Source of the DNA: an uncultured Frankineae bacterium
GTDB lineage: Bacteria; Actinomycetota; Actinomycetes; Mycobacteriales; SCTD01
Direction: 5' to 3'
NCBI GenBank assembly: GCA_902805805.1
Contig: CADCUE010000008.1
Span: forward strand, 1 to 19,415
DNA length: 19,415 nt
Shown piece by piece: positions 8,137-17,490 of the stretch. The notes below the pieces were generated by a model that saw only the letters and a program-made list of their open reading frames with translations, did no database searches and was not told where the DNA came from. The position numbers were made by a program, and so were the translations under genes. Every line of letters begins with the position of its first letter. The first letter of the stretch is position 1.

Positions 8137-9999
8137 CTAGCGAGCCGGGTCGGTCCCCTCCGCCGGCGCGTCGAGGGCCGCGTCGAGCCGCGCGACGAGC
8201 GCCGCGTGCTCGTCGGTGATGGCCTGCGGCAGGCGGTCGCCGAACTGCGCGAAGTACTCCGGCATGAGCGACGCCTCCTGCTTCCAGACCGCGGCGTCGA
8301 CCGACAGCAGCAGGTCGAGGTCGCGGTCCGGGACGTCGAGCCCGTCGAGGTCCAGCTCGCTGCGGGACGGGAGCACGCCGATGGGTGTCCGCACACCGTC
8401 CGCGGTGCCCTCGAGCCGGTCGACGATCCACTTGAGGACCCGGCTGTTCTCGCCGAAGCCGGGCCAGAGCCACTTGCCGTCGTCGTCCTTGCGGAACCAG
8501 TTGACGTAGTACAGCCGCGGCAGCTTGTCGGCGTCGGCCTGCGCGCCGACCTCGAGCCAGTGCGCCATGTAGTCGCCCATGTTGTAGCCGCAGAACGGGA
8601 GCATCGCGAACGGGTCGCGCCGCAGCTGGCCGATGGCGCCCGCGGCCGCCGCGGTGGTCTCCGACGACACGGAGGCGCCCAGGAAGGTGCCGTGCTGCCA
8701 GTCGAAGGACTCGGTGACGAGCGGGACTGCCGTGGCGCGGCGACCGCCGAACAGGATCGCGGAGATCGGGACGCCCTTCGGGTCCTCCCACTCGGGGGCG
8801 ATGGTGGGGCACTGACCTGCGGGCGTCGTGAAGCGGCTGTTGGGGTGCGCGGCGGGGGTGCCGGACTCCGGCGTCCAGGGGTTGCCCTTCCAGTCGGTCA
8901 GACCGGCGGGCGGCGTCGGCGTCAGCCCCTCCCACCAGACGTCGCCGTCCGCGGTCAGGGCCACGTTGGTGAAGATGGAGTTGCCGTAGAAGGTCCGGAC
9001 GGCGTTGGCGTTGGTGTCCTCGCCGGTGCCGGGGGCGACGCCGAAGAAGCCTGCCTCCGGGTTGATGGCGTGCAGCCGCCCGTCCTCGCCGAACCGCATC
9101 CACGCGATGTCGTCACCGACGGTCTCCACCGTCCAGCCCGGGACGGTGGGCTGCAGCATGGCGAGGTTGGTCTTGCCGCAGGCGCTGGGGAACGCGGCGG
9201 TGACGTAGCGCGGCGCACCGCTCGGCGGCGTGAGCTTGAGGATGAGCATGTGCTCGGCCATCCAGCCCTCGTCGCGGGCCATGACGGACGCGATGCGCAG
9301 CGCGAAGCACTTCTTGCCCAGCAGCGCGTTGCCGCCGTACCCGGAGCCGTAGGACCAGATCTCCCGCGTCTCCGGGTAGTGGACGATGTACTTGGTGTCG
9401 TTGCACGGCCACGGCACATCGGCCTGGCCGTCCACCAGGGGTGCGCCGACCGTGTGCACCGCGGGGACGAAGAAGCCGTCGTCGCCGATCTGCTCGAGCG
9501 CGGGCGTGCCCATGCGCGTCATGATCTTCATCGACGTGACGACGTACGGGCTGTCGGTGATCTCGACGCCGAGCTGGGAGATGGGCGAGCCCAGCGGGCC
9601 CATGCAGAAGGGGACGACGTACATCGTCCGGCCGCGCATGCAGCCGGCGAACAGCGGCTCGAGCGTCGCCCGCATCTCGTCCGGCGCCATCCAGTTGTTG
9701 GTCGGGCCGGCGTCGGCCTCCTCGGCGCTGCAGATGAAGGTGCGGTCCTCGACCCGTGCGACGTCGCTCGGATCGGACCGGCAGTAGTAGCTGTTGGGCC
9801 GCTTGGTCTCGTCCAGCCTGAGGAACGTGCCGCTCTCCACCAGCAGCCCGGTGAGGCGCTCCCACTCCTCCTGCGACCCGTCGCACCACTCGACCCGGTC
9901 CGGCGTGGTCAGGGTCGCGATGTCCCGGACCCACTGGATCATGGCGGCGTTGCCGGTGGGGGCGTCGTCGATCCCCGGTATGCTGGACGTGGTGGTCAT
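8137..9999 (-). CDS. pckG: Phosphoenolpyruvate carboxykinase (GTP)
   Basis: The 620-residue protein matches GTP-dependent PEPCK in length. The enzyme converts oxaloacetate plus GTP to phosphoenolpyruvate, CO2 and GDP, the first committed gluconeogenic step, and needs manganese or magnesium. Seen in order: [19 protein letters not shown] (67-85), [13 protein letters not shown] (127-139), [17 protein letters not shown] (215-231), P-loop FPSACGKTN (270-278) with the reactive Cys274, VGDDIAWM (294-301, metal site), [25 protein letters not shown] and the [10 protein letters not shown] block. The frame is open to 10215, but [24 protein letters not shown] preceded by GGAGAGG is the proper start. It is divergent from the hemolysin III gene across 136 bp and probably co-transcribed with the unknown gene at 7444-8094. 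Confidence 0.97.
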   Translation of the reverse strand: MTTTSSIPGIDDAPTGNAAMIQWVRDIATLTTPDRVEWCDGSQEEWERLTGLLVESGTFLRLDETKRPNSYYCRSDPSDVARVEDRTFICSAEEADAGPTNNWMAPDEMRATLEPLFAGCMRGRTMYVVPFCMGPLGSPISQLGVEITDSPYVVTSMKIMTRMGTPALEQIGDDGFFVPAVHTVGAPLVDGQADVPWPCNDTKYIVHYPETREIWSYGSGYGGNALLGKKCFALRIASVMARDEGWMAEHMLILKLTPPSGAPRYVTAAFPSACGKTNLAMLQPTVPGWTVETVGDDIAWMRFGEDGRLHAINPEAGFFGVAPGTGEDTNANAVRTFYGNSIFTNVALTADGDVWWEGLTPTPPAGLTDWKGNPWTPESGTPAAHPNSRFTTPAGQCPTIAPEWEDPKGVPISAILFGGRRATAVPLVTESFDWQHGTFLGASVSSETTAAAAGAIGQLRRDPFAMLPFCGYNMGDYMAHWLEVGAQADADKLPRLYYVNWFRKDDDGKWLWPGFGENSRVLKWIVDRLEGTADGVRTPIGVLPSRSELDLDGLDVPDRDLDLLLSVDAAVWKQEASLMPEYFAQFGDRLPQAITDEHAALVARLDAALDAPAEGTDPAR

Positions 10000-10069
10000 G
10001 TCGGCCTCTCCGTCGAGGTGCTCCGGCCCGGACAAACGGGTACGTGTGCCGCACCGGACGAGTACGGGG

Positions 10070-10075
10070 AGGATA
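10070..10075 (-). promoter_or_regulatory. Candidate -10 element upstream of pckG
   Basis: TATCCT on the minus strand lies about 70 bases before the pckG ATG in the 136-bp region shared with the divergent hemolysin III gene. It fits TANNNT. No good -35 precedes it, so the call is weak. The low-GC GTTATCC patch stands out in this GC-rich region. Confidence 0.25.
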
Positions 10076-10135
10076 ACCGCGGGGGTCTGAGCCGACCCTG
10101 TGACCTCTGGCACCTCTGACCCGCAGGAGCTCCTC

Positions 10136-10846
10136 GTGCACCAGGCCGTGCAGGACACCGTCGACGTGGTGCACGACGTCGAGGCGAAGGTGCACGAGCT
10201 CACGGCGGCGCTCAAGCCGCGCCTGAGGGGCGTCCTGCACGAGGCGGCGTTCGCGATCTCGCTGGTGACCGGGACGGCCCTGGTCTGCCTGGCCGACGCG
10301 GGTCGCGAGCGGGTTGCCGCCCTCGTCTACGCCCTCAGCGTCGCGCTGCTGTTCGGCACGTCCGCGGCCTACCACCGCGGCTCGTGGTCCGGGCGCTCCC
10401 AGGAGGTCATGAAGCGCCTCGACCACTCGATGATCTTCATCCTCATCGCCGGCACCTACACGCCCTTCTCCCTGCTGCTGCTCGAGGGCACGGCCCGGTG
10501 GACCGTCTTCGGCCTCGTCTGGGGCGGCGCCGTCGCCGGCGTGGTGCTGCGCAACGTGGTCCGGCGCCCGGCCCGGTGGCTGTTCGTCGGGATCTACCTG
10601 CTGCTCGGCTGGGTCGCGCTCGGCGTCCTGCCGCAGCTGCACGACCGTGGCGGCGACGTCGTCGTCGCGCTGCTGCTGCTCGGCGGGCTGTTCTACTCGC
10701 TCGGCGCCCTCGTCTACGCCCTGCGGCGCCCGGACCCCTCACCTCGCTGGTTCGGCTTCCACGAGGTCTTCCACGCCTTCACGCTCGCCGCCTTCGCCAC
10801 CCACTACGTGGCGGTGTCGTTCGCGACCTACAGCACCGCCACCTGA
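10136..10846 (+). CDS. Hemolysin III / PAQR family seven-helix membrane protein
   Basis: The protein of about 236 residues belongs to the YqfA/TrhA branch of the PAQR superfamily, polytopic inner-membrane proteins with a buried metal site. Despite the name, haemolysis is not established for most members. Seen are [11 protein letters not shown] in helix 1, [26 protein letters not shown], and a final [17 protein letters not shown]. Together these supply the conserved Glu/His, Ser/His and paired His residues, with about seven hydrophobic helices. Two starts are possible: GTG at 10100 without a ribosome-binding site, or GTG at 10136 with AGGAG six bases upstream. The second is preferred. The N-terminal 30 residues are charged and soluble. 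The gene converges with the 10874-11407 gene, 27 bp apart. Confidence 0.9.
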   Translation: MHQAVQDTVDVVHDVEAKVHELTAALKPRLRGVLHEAAFAISLVTGTALVCLADAGRERVAALVYALSVALLFGTSAAYHRGSWSGRSQEVMKRLDHSMIFILIAGTYTPFSLLLLEGTARWTVFGLVWGGAVAGVVLRNVVRRPARWLFVGIYLLLGWVALGVLPQLHDRGGDVVVALLLLGGLFYSLGALVYALRRPDPSPRWFGFHEVFHAFTLAAFATHYVAVSFATYSTAT

Positions 10847-10873
10847 GGCGCCCGCTGCCGGACGCCCGCTCGA

Positions 10874-11407
10874 TCACTCCGGGGGACCCGACCTCCGGAC
10901 CTGCTCCACGGACTGCATCGCGGCGCGCAGCTCGTCCAGCCACCGATCTGTGTTGCGGCCCACGAGCCGCACGCACCAGGCCAGCGCCTCCGAGCGGCTG
11001 CGGGCGACGCCGCTGTCGACGAGGGTGTCGAGCACCCGACGCTCGGGCTGACGCAGCCGCGTCATGACCGGCACGGACAGGCTCGTGAACACCTGGCGGG
11101 TGTCGCCGACCTGCGCGCCCCAGGCGACCTTGCGGCCGTAGCGGCGCTCGGCCTCGCGCGCGATGCGCATGCGCTCCTCGCGCGTCTGCTCGCGGAACCT
11201 CGTCAGACGCCCGGCTTCGGCCTCGACGCGGGACGCCTCGCCCTCAGGCGCGGCCGGAGCGGGGAGCGTCCCCACGACCAGCACCTCCTCGCGGTCGACG
11301 ACCACCTCCGGAGCGCCGTCGAACCAGTCGTCGGGCAGCCGGCCGGCGAACCAGCCGTCGATGCCCTCGGCGGACGGGACGTCCTGCGGTGTCGTGCGTG
11401 GACCCAT
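10874..11407 (-). CDS. Conserved-looking hypothetical protein, possible ribbon-helix-helix-like C-terminus
   Basis: The 177-residue protein opens with GIDGWFAGRLPDDWFDGAPEVVVDREEVLVVGTL, a W-rich beta segment that I believe recurs in actinobacterial unknowns. A charged helix follows (about 55-95, RxREQTREERMRIAREAERRYGRKV). The C-terminus, TLVDSGVARSRSEALAWCVR (128-147), is reminiscent of the helix-turn-helix of ribbon-helix-helix (CopG/Arc-like) regulators. There is no membrane segment. The ATG has AGGAGG six bases upstream. A tandem CGATTAC repeat overlaps its likely -10, consistent with autoregulation if the protein binds DNA. The DNA-binding idea is inference. Confidence 0.72.
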   Translation of the reverse strand: MGPRTTPQDVPSAEGIDGWFAGRLPDDWFDGAPEVVVDREEVLVVGTLPAPAAPEGEASRVEAEAGRLTRFREQTREERMRIAREAERRYGRKVAWGAQVGDTRQVFTSLSVPVMTRLRQPERRVLDTLVDSGVARSRSEALAWCVRLVGRNTDRWLDELRAAMQSVEQVRRSGPPE

Positions 11408-11422
11408 GGCTTCCTCCTCGGA

Positions 11423-11438
11423 CGATTACTCGATTACA
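11423..11438. promoter_or_regulatory. Tandem CGATTAC repeat, candidate operator over a -10 element
   Basis: CGATTACT (11423-11430) is followed directly by CGATTACA (11431-11438), an AT-richer patch in an 85-bp divergent intergenic region. On the minus strand TGTAAT (11438-11433) is a good -10 match for the gene starting at 11407. Two head-to-tail heptamers are the kind of site dimeric ribbon-helix-helix repressors occupy. Confidence 0.45.
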
Positions 11439-11480
11439 CAGTTGCATGCTGCCACACCCGCGGGGTCTCGACGATCCGCT

Positions 11481-11493
11481 TACGGTGAACAGG
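11481..11493 (+). promoter_or_regulatory. Candidate leaderless -10 for the small membrane protein gene
   Basis: TACGGT (11481-11486) fits TANNNT and lies six bases before the proposed GTG start at 11493, which has no ribosome-binding site. No -35 is evident. Confidence 0.35.
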
Positions 11494-11959
11494 TGGCCGA
11501 CGAGCTGCTCGACGACGCCGACGAGCGCACCCGGCGCCTCGCCGCGCTCGGGGCGGGGCTGCTGCTGGTCGTGCTCGCCGGCGGGGCTGCCCTGCGCAGC
11601 GCCCTGCCGCCTGCCCCGCCGTCCGTCGGGCTCGCCGGGCTGAGCGGCTCGGCCCTGGACGGCGAGAGCTTCGTCCGGCTCAACCTGTCGCTGCGCGCCG
11701 AGGGCGTACGGCAGCTCGGCGACGCGCGCCTGACCGTGGCGGGCGCGACCGCACGCGGGCAGCACCCACCGGCGTTCGACAGGCGGGGCCGCATGACGCT
11801 GCAGGTCGACGTCACGCCGGCCTGCGCGGACGTCGCGGCCGGGGCGACCTCCGGTCGGCTCGACCTCGCGCTGCAGGACGAGCAGGGCCGGTCCCGGCAG
11901 GTGCGGCTCGACGTGCCGGCCGACGGTCCGCTCGAGCGGCTGCTGCGCTACCGCTGCCG

Positions 11960-11963
<4 letters not shown>
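11493..11963 (+). CDS. Small membrane-anchored hypothetical protein
   Basis: The frame is open from 11163, but the region before 11493 is antisense to the neighbour and lacks protein-like composition. The GTG at 11493 gives 156 residues. They comprise an acidic N-tail ([10 protein letters not shown]), a basic patch, one transmembrane helix (about 18-35, [20 protein letters not shown]) and an outer beta-rich domain (50-156) with paired strands such as [28 protein letters not shown] and RQVRLDVP. Two cysteines (111 and 155) could form a disulfide outside the membrane. I do not recognise a family. The stop codon overlaps that of the convergent DUF255 gene through a shared CTAG. Confidence 0.65.
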
Positions 11964-13909
<1,946 letters not shown>

Positions 13910-13951
13910 GGCAGCAGTCTCCCCGACCCGTGCCGGGACATCCCGGCGCGA

Positions 13952-13988
13952 CGACGCCGGCCGCCCCTGTGGGACACGGCCGGCGTCG
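13952..13988 (-). terminator. Perfect 12-bp hairpin terminator of the leader-DUF2382-small-protein operon
   Basis: CGACGCCGGCCG (13952-13963) and CGGCCGGCGTCG (13977-13988) pair perfectly around a 13-base loop. The hairpin begins seven bases after the stop of the 49-residue gene on the minus strand and lies before the DUF255 gene start at 13909. Confidence 0.75.
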
Positions 13989-13995
13989 GGGCGGG

Positions 13996-14145
13996 CTACT
14001 GCGCGGCCGTGTCGTCGCCCTCGGCCTGGTCCTGCGCCGCAGGCGTGCGGCCGGAGGCCTCCGGCTCGCCCTCGCCGCCGTGGGCGCCGTCGTCGGGCTG
14101 GTCGACATCGGCGGTGCCGGGCGTCCGACCGTCCGGGCTGGTCAT
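13996..14145 (-). CDS. 49-residue acidic, disordered small protein
   Basis: [20 protein letters not shown] begins a 49-residue product made almost wholly of Gly, Asp, Glu, Pro, Ala, Gln and Thr, ending in GDDTAAQ. It has no hydrophobic core, no cysteine and no membrane helix, so it is expected to be intrinsically disordered and hydrophilic, somewhat like small desiccation-linked hydrophilins. That resemblance is compositional only. The ATG overlaps the TGA of the DUF2382 gene as ATGA (14145-14142), and a perfect hairpin follows its stop, which together argue that it is a real translated gene. Confidence 0.6.
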   Translation of the reverse strand: MTSPDGRTPGTADVDQPDDGAHGGEGEPEASGRTPAAQDQAEGDDTAAQ

Positions 14146-14606
14146 CGGCGCAGGTCTCCCTCGTCGGACACGACGGCGTCGCCGACCGCCTCGACCTCGA
14201 GCCGCTCGCGCTTGAGGTCGGCGCTCACGACCTGCTCCTCGTAGACGGTGTGCTTGCGCAGGACGACGCGCTCACGGACCACCAGGCGCTTGGTGATGAC
14301 GATCTGCTCCTCGAAGACGGGGATGGAGATGCTGCCGTCCGGCAGCGTCTCGACCTCACCGCTGTCGCCCTCGACGTCGTCGACGGCGGAGCGCTCGAGC
14401 TCGGCGTGCTCCGTGCCGCGCTCGACCCGCGAGGAGACGTTCTCGACGTCCACGTGCTTGCGCGCCCGCACCGCGCCGGCCTGCTCGGACGTCGTGCCCA
14501 CCCGCAGCTGCTCCTCGGACCGGACGACCTCACGGTCCTGCGCGTCGCGTGCGCCGAGGTCCTCGGACTGCTCCTGCTCGGGCCGGTCGCCCGTCCAGCG
14601 GGTCAT
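14142..14606 (-). CDS. DUF2382 (YsnF/AvaK-type) stress-associated protein
   Basis: The 154-residue protein contains [10 protein letters not shown] (29-38) and a stretch from about 96 to 140 with [20 protein letters not shown] and HTVYEEQVV, the alternating charged strands typical of DUF2382. It shares SEEQLRVGT with the PRC-barrel protein encoded 250 bp upstream, so the two are paralogous in this domain. It lacks the PRC barrel. Members are often called general stress proteins; the molecular role is unknown. No in-frame start exists between the ATG at 14606 and an upstream stop. That ATG has no ribosome-binding site and overlaps the stop of a 28-residue leader frame (ATGA), suggesting dependence on leader translation. 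Confidence 0.85.
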   Translation of the reverse strand: MTRWTGDRPEQEQSEDLGARDAQDREVVRSEEQLRVGTTSEQAGAVRARKHVDVENVSSRVERGTEHAELERSAVDDVEGDSGEVETLPDGSISIPVFEEQIVITKRLVVRERVVLRKHTVYEEQVVSADLKRERLEVEAVGDAVVSDEGDLRR

Positions 14607-14689
14607 CGCAGGACCGCCGTCGGCGCGGTCGACCTCGGTGCGACGGCGCGCACCGCCGTGCTGTGCTGATCAGCCGGTGAGATGGCCAT
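14603..14689 (-). CDS. 28-residue leader ORF coupled to the DUF2382 gene
   Basis: MAISPADQHSTAVRAVAPRS begins a 28-residue frame with AGGAG five bases before its ATG. Its TGA overlaps the ATG of the DUF2382 gene in an ATGA. The DUF2382 gene itself lacks a ribosome-binding site, so this frame is the obvious route for ribosome entry. The peptide has no clear fold and no runs of one amino acid that would suggest classical attenuation. Confidence 0.5.
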   Translation of the reverse strand: MAISPADQHSTAVRAVAPRSTAPTAVLR

Positions 14690-14745
14690 ACGGGCTCCTG
14701 GGCTCGGACGGACGTGCCGCCGGAGGGCGGCGCGGGAGAGCGGGG

Positions 14746-14789
14746 ACGACACCGCCGCCCCGGCCCGGAGGCTGAGGCGGCGGTGTCGT
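14746..14789 (-). terminator. Perfect 14-bp hairpin downstream of the PRC-barrel gene
   Basis: ACGACACCGCCGCC (14746-14759) and GGCGGCGGTGTCGT (14776-14789) pair perfectly around a 16-base loop, about 70 bases past the stop at 14859 and about 57 bases before the leader ORF. It could separate the PRC-barrel transcript from the leader-DUF2382 unit, fully or partly. The remaining intergenic sequence (14690-14858) shows no clear promoter. Confidence 0.7.
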
Positions 14790-14858
14790 TGTGGTGCAGG
14801 ACCGGCGGAGGTCCGAGCGCGTCCGGGCCGGGCGCGGAGCGGGACCGCCGCGGCGGGA

Positions 14859-15692
14859 TCAGACGTTGTCGCGACCGCGGGTCTCGGTGGCGCCGTCCAT
14901 GTCGATCTGCTCCTTGCGGACCTCCTCGGTCACCGTCGCCTGCTCGGTGACCGTGTCGGTGTCCATCCGCACGCGCTCGACCGGCACGGCCTCCTTCTGC
15001 ACCACCGGGCGCTCCTCGGTGAGCACGACCTCGTGCTCCTCCTCGGAGATGGCCGGGCCGGACATGGCGTTCGGCATGTTGGCGTCCGTGATCGGCTCGC
15101 GCTCGACCCGGACCTCCTCGCGCGACACCGGGACGGTGCGCGTCTCGGTCTCGGTGGTGACGTACTTGCGCAGCCGCGCCCGACCGGCCTCGGTCTTCTC
15201 GGTGCCGACGCGCAGCTGCTCCTCGGAGCGGGTCATCGCGTTGTCGGTCGTCGGGCCGCTGGTGTCGTGGCCGACAGTGCCGTGCTCGTTGACCCGGTCG
15301 GTGCGGTCGTCGTCGCGAGCGAAGCCCTGGGCGCCGGTGGTCACGGTGTCGGTGCTCGTGGTCGTGGTCGCGCCCTGCTGCCCGCCGAGCGAGTAGTACT
15401 CGAACAGGCGCTGCTCCTCCGGCGCGGTCAGCTCCTCGTCGTTCTCCACGCGAGGGGCGTCCTTGATGAAGGACTTGCTGTAGGGCACGACGACGTCGTT
15501 GCCGCGCAGGTCCGCCGCGTCGAGCGGGAAGAAGCTCGCCCCGCCGCCGAACAGGCCCGTCGTGACGGTGGCGAAGGTGCCGCCGCTGCCGTCGGTCGAC
15601 TCGTAGACGTCCTTGATCTTGCCGATCTTCTCGCTGTCGGGGCCGACGAGGTGCTTGCCGGCCAGTGAGGCGAGCGTGCTGCTGTCGATCAT
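14859..15692 (-). CDS. PRC-barrel plus DUF2382 protein (YsnF-like)
   Basis: The 277-residue protein has an N-terminal PRC-barrel-like domain (about 5-80: LASLAGKHLVGPDSEKIGKI, DVYESTDG, FFPLDAADLRGNDVVVPYSK). A Thr/Asp-rich disordered linker follows (about 100-150). The C-terminus is a DUF2382 domain (about 152-265: [60 protein letters not shown]). This architecture is common in stress-tolerant actinobacteria and cyanobacteria; the activity is unknown, but PRC barrels often mediate protein or RNA contacts. It is cytoplasmic by sequence. AAGGAG sits six bases before the ATG. It is the third gene of a same-strand island after the CmpX-like and Gly-rich proteins, 56 bp below the latter, with a C-rich G-poor leader between. 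Confidence 0.92.
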   Translation of the reverse strand: MIDSSTLASLAGKHLVGPDSEKIGKIKDVYESTDGSGGTFATVTTGLFGGGASFFPLDAADLRGNDVVVPYSKSFIKDAPRVENDEELTAPEEQRLFEYYSLGGQQGATTTTSTDTVTTGAQGFARDDDRTDRVNEHGTVGHDTSGPTTDNAMTRSEEQLRVGTEKTEAGRARLRKYVTTETETRTVPVSREEVRVEREPITDANMPNAMSGPAISEEEHEVVLTEERPVVQKEAVPVERVRMDTDTVTEQATVTEEVRKEQIDMDGATETRGRDNV

Positions 15693-15703
15693 GAGAGCTC
15701 CTT

Positions 15704-15749
15704 GGGTGGCTGAGTGGTGTGGTGCAGTGCGGTGCGGTTGGGGTGCGGT
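15704..15749 (-). promoter_or_regulatory. C-rich, G-poor intergenic RNA segment (rut-like)
   Basis: Read as minus-strand transcript, this 46-base stretch contains about 27 C, 12 A, 5 G and 2 U. That is a strong C-over-G bubble in a genome where C and G are normally balanced. It lies just upstream of the PRC-barrel ribosome-binding site. Such segments can load Rho or keep the ribosome-binding site unstructured. Confidence 0.35.
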
Positions 15750-16519
15750 CAGGCGAGCTTGACGGCGTCGGCGCGGACGAAGGCCGCCTGCGACTCCAGC
15801 TGGGGCAGGCCCTCCTCGGCGGTGACGCCCTCGGCGGCCTCGGGGCCCTCCGACAGGGCGGTCATGGCGCCCTCGAGCTGGACGGTCTGACCGGCTTCCA
15901 CCGTGAAGCCGGACTCGCCCTGCGACTTGCGGGCCTGCGGGGTCAGGAAGACGAACACCCGCTGCTGCGGGCTGTTGCCGACCCAGAAGCCCTCGTCGGA
16001 GACGACGGACTCGACCTTGGCGGTGCCGGTCACGGCCTGACCCGCGCGCTCCGCCAGGCTGCCGCCGGAGGCGGCGAGCAGGTCGGCGCCGTCCGCGGTG
16101 AGCGACGCGGCGCCGCCGCCGGTGCCGCCCGCGGTGCCAGTGCCACCGTCGGTGCCGGTGCCACCGTCGGCGCCGGTGCCGCCGTCGGTGCCGGTGCCGC
16201 CCTCGGCGCCGGCGTCGCCCTCGCCGCCCTCGGACGAACCGCTGTCGCCCTCGGTACCGGCGATCTTGCCGTTGCCGTCCTCGCCGTCGAGGCCGGAGCC
16301 GTTGCTGTTCACCTGGCCGAGCGAGTCGCCGGCAGGACCGTCCGGACCGTCGTCGTCGACGGCGTTGATGACGAGCAGGACGGCGGCCAGCAGCAGGGCC
16401 AGCAGTCCGAGCAGCGCCCACGGGAGCCAGCCGAGCGGGCTCTTGCGGGCGGCGCGCCGGGAGCTGCGCTCCGGGCGGGTGGAGGTGGCGGTGTTCGGTG
16501 TGCGGGTGGGCGTGGTCAA
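15749..16519 (-). CDS. Single-pass membrane protein with Gly-rich hexapeptide repeats and an outer beta domain
   Basis: The 256-residue protein has a basic Thr/Arg-rich N-tail (1-27), one transmembrane helix (about 29-54, GWLPWALLGLLALLLAAVLL) and a Gly/Asp/Ser-rich flexible linker (55-136) that includes five hexapeptide repeats GGTGxx (107-136). The C-terminal domain (about 140-256) contains KVESVVSDEGFWVGNSPQQR and VFVFLTP, reminiscent of OB-fold-like domains in actinobacterial membrane proteins. Cytoplasmic N-terminus and external domain are inferred from the positive-inside rule. The start is TTG, with AGGAG seven bases upstream; no ATG or GTG fits better. It sits 78 bp below the CmpX-like gene and 56 bp above the PRC-barrel gene on the same strand. 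No function is assigned. Confidence 0.85.
   Translation of the reverse strand: MTTPTRTPNTATSTRPERSSRRAARKSPLGWLPWALLGLLALLLAAVLLVINAVDDDGPDGPAGDSLGQVNSNGSGLDGEDGNGKIAGTEGDSGSSEGGEGDAGAEGGTGTDGGTGADGGTGTDGGTGTAGGTGGGAASLTADGADLLAASGGSLAERAGQAVTGTAKVESVVSDEGFWVGNSPQQRVFVFLTPQARKSQGESGFTVEAGQTVQLEGAMTALSEGPEAAEGVTAEEGLPQLESQAAFVRADAVKLA
16112..16201 (-). repeat. 18-bp tandem repeat, five units, encoding GGTGxx
   Basis: Five adjacent 18-base units within the membrane protein gene encode GGTGTD, GGTGAD, GGTGTD, GGTGTA and GGTGGG. The DNA units are near identical (GTGCCACCGTCGGTGCCG-like on the plus strand), so copy number may vary between strains and would change linker length in frame. Confidence 0.85.
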
Positions 16520-16597
16520 GGGGGTTCTCCTCGAGACGGGGACAGGGTGGAGGTGGCGCAGCCGGTCGGGCCGCGCCGACCGGTTGAGCGGAGGGGG

Positions 16598-17371
16598 CTA
16601 GCGGACCGGAGTGCTGCGCCGGCTGGAGGTCTCGCTCGGGTAGGCGTCCGTGGTGGGGGTGCTGCTGGGCGAGGAGGTGCGTGCCTGCGCCTTGACGTTC
16701 GCGCTCTCGCTCTCGGCCTTGTTGAGCATGCTCTCCCAGCGGCCCTGCATCGGCTTGATCAGACCGCCACCCGCACCGATGATGATCACACCGGCGACGG
16801 TGCCCAGGATCGTGTACAGCAGCGGCCCGGTGACCGTGGTGGCGATGCCGACCTGGTCCAGCGCCGACTTCACGAAGCCCAGCAGGATCAGGATGCTCGC
16901 GACGTTGGCCAGCACCTTGCCGTAGGACAGCCCGCCCAGCGCGTTCTCGATGAACGACTTGACGGTGCCGGCGATGACCGCGCCGATGACGACCAGCACG
17001 ATCGCCACGATGATCCGCGGGATCAGCGCGATGAACGCCGCCAGCGGCTCCTGCAGCGCCACGATGCCCAGCGTGCCGACCGCGGCGGACAGGAACGGGA
17101 TGAACACCGCGAAGAACACCAGCTTGGCGACGATGTCGCTGGCGTCGTAGGAGCTCTTCGCCAGCGCCTTTTTGATCCCGCCCCGCTCCACCGCACGGTC
17201 GAACCCGGCCTTCTCCAGGCCCTTGTCCACCAGCTTGGCGATCAGCTTGGCGATGAAGTAGCCGACGAGCAGGATGACCAGGAAGCCGATCAGCTTCGGG
17301 ACGAAGGTCATGACGGACCGGAAGCCGTCGGTGACCGGCCCCTCCAGGTCCAGAGCGAGCGGTGCGGACAT
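16598..17371 (-). CDS. CmpX-like / TM_helix-repeat membrane protein (mechanosensitive-channel related)
   Basis: The 257-residue protein has about five hydrophobic segments: PKLIGFLVILLVGYFIAKLI (25-44), VFFAVFIPFLSAAVGTLGIV (about 85-105), LIPRIIVAIVLVVIGAVIAG (about 115-134), a fourth (NVASILILLGFVKSAL) and LLYTILGTVAGVIIIGAGGG near 190. ENALGGLSYGK and GIATTVTGPLL separate them. This is the conserved TM_helix/CmpX pattern, related to small mechanosensitive channels and implicated in envelope stress in pseudomonads. The C-tail (215-257) is Ser/Thr-rich and disordered (TSSPSSTPTTD). GGAGGA lies six bases before the ATG. It is the promoter-proximal gene of the stress island and diverges from the photolyase gene. 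Confidence 0.88.
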   Translation of the reverse strand: MSAPLALDLEGPVTDGFRSVMTFVPKLIGFLVILLVGYFIAKLIAKLVDKGLEKAGFDRAVERGGIKKALAKSSYDASDIVAKLVFFAVFIPFLSAAVGTLGIVALQEPLAAFIALIPRIIVAIVLVVIGAVIAGTVKSFIENALGGLSYGKVLANVASILILLGFVKSALDQVGIATTVTGPLLYTILGTVAGVIIIGAGGGLIKPMQGRWESMLNKAESESANVKAQARTSSPSSTPTTDAYPSETSSRRSTPVR

Positions 17372-17399
17372 GTGTTCTCCTCCGGTGCAGGGTCAGTGT

Positions 17400-17418
17400 C
17401 CGGAGCGTCACGCTCCGG
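17400..17418. promoter_or_regulatory. 19-bp perfect palindrome in the cmpX-like leader
   Basis: CCGGAGCGT, a central C, then ACGCTCCGG form a perfect palindrome about 30 bases upstream of the CmpX-like ATG. As RNA it folds to an 8-bp stem with a 3-base loop. It may be an operator or a leader hairpin. Confidence 0.5.
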
Positions 17419-17426
17419 TGCTGAGC

Positions 17427-17442
17427 GTGTTGTCCCCAACAC
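17427..17442. promoter_or_regulatory. Inverted repeat GTGTTG-4-CAACAC
   Basis: Perfect 6-bp arms with a 4-base centre, eight bases from the 19-bp palindrome. The size and spacing fit a dimeric repressor operator. The binding protein is unknown. Confidence 0.4.
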
Positions 17443-17453
17443 CCAGGGGTCTT

Positions 17454-17470
17454 GATCGTCCAGAACGATC
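17454..17470. promoter_or_regulatory. Inverted repeat GATCGT-5-ACGATC
   Basis: Perfect 6-bp arms with a 5-base centre between the divergent CmpX-like and photolyase genes. It is a candidate operator or promoter-proximal element. Confidence 0.4.
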
Positions 17471-17490
17471 TCCGCTTCGGTGAGGGATCC

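Noticed and set aside
7663..10119. Plus-strand frame of 818 codons opposite pckG
   Set aside because: It is antisense to the clear pckG gene and has no recognisable protein features.
10100..10135. GTG at 10100 as the start of the hemolysin III gene
   Set aside because: It is possible, but no ribosome-binding site precedes it, whereas GTG at 10136 has AGGAG at ideal spacing. It is kept only as an alternative.
16098..16210. CRISPR-like array of repeats
   Set aside because: The 18-base units are contiguous without spacers, keep reading frame and encode GGTGxx linker repeats.
15719..17455. Plus-strand frame of 578 codons opposite the stress island
   Set aside because: The minus-strand genes there have strong ribosome-binding sites, membrane helices and known domains. 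The plus frame is low-complexity Gly/Arg/Asp text.
17434..17475. Stress-sigma-factor (SigB/SigF-like) promoter for the CmpX-like gene
   Set aside because: GGGTGT resembles the -10 only loosely, and no GNNT/GTTT -35 lies at 14-17 bases.
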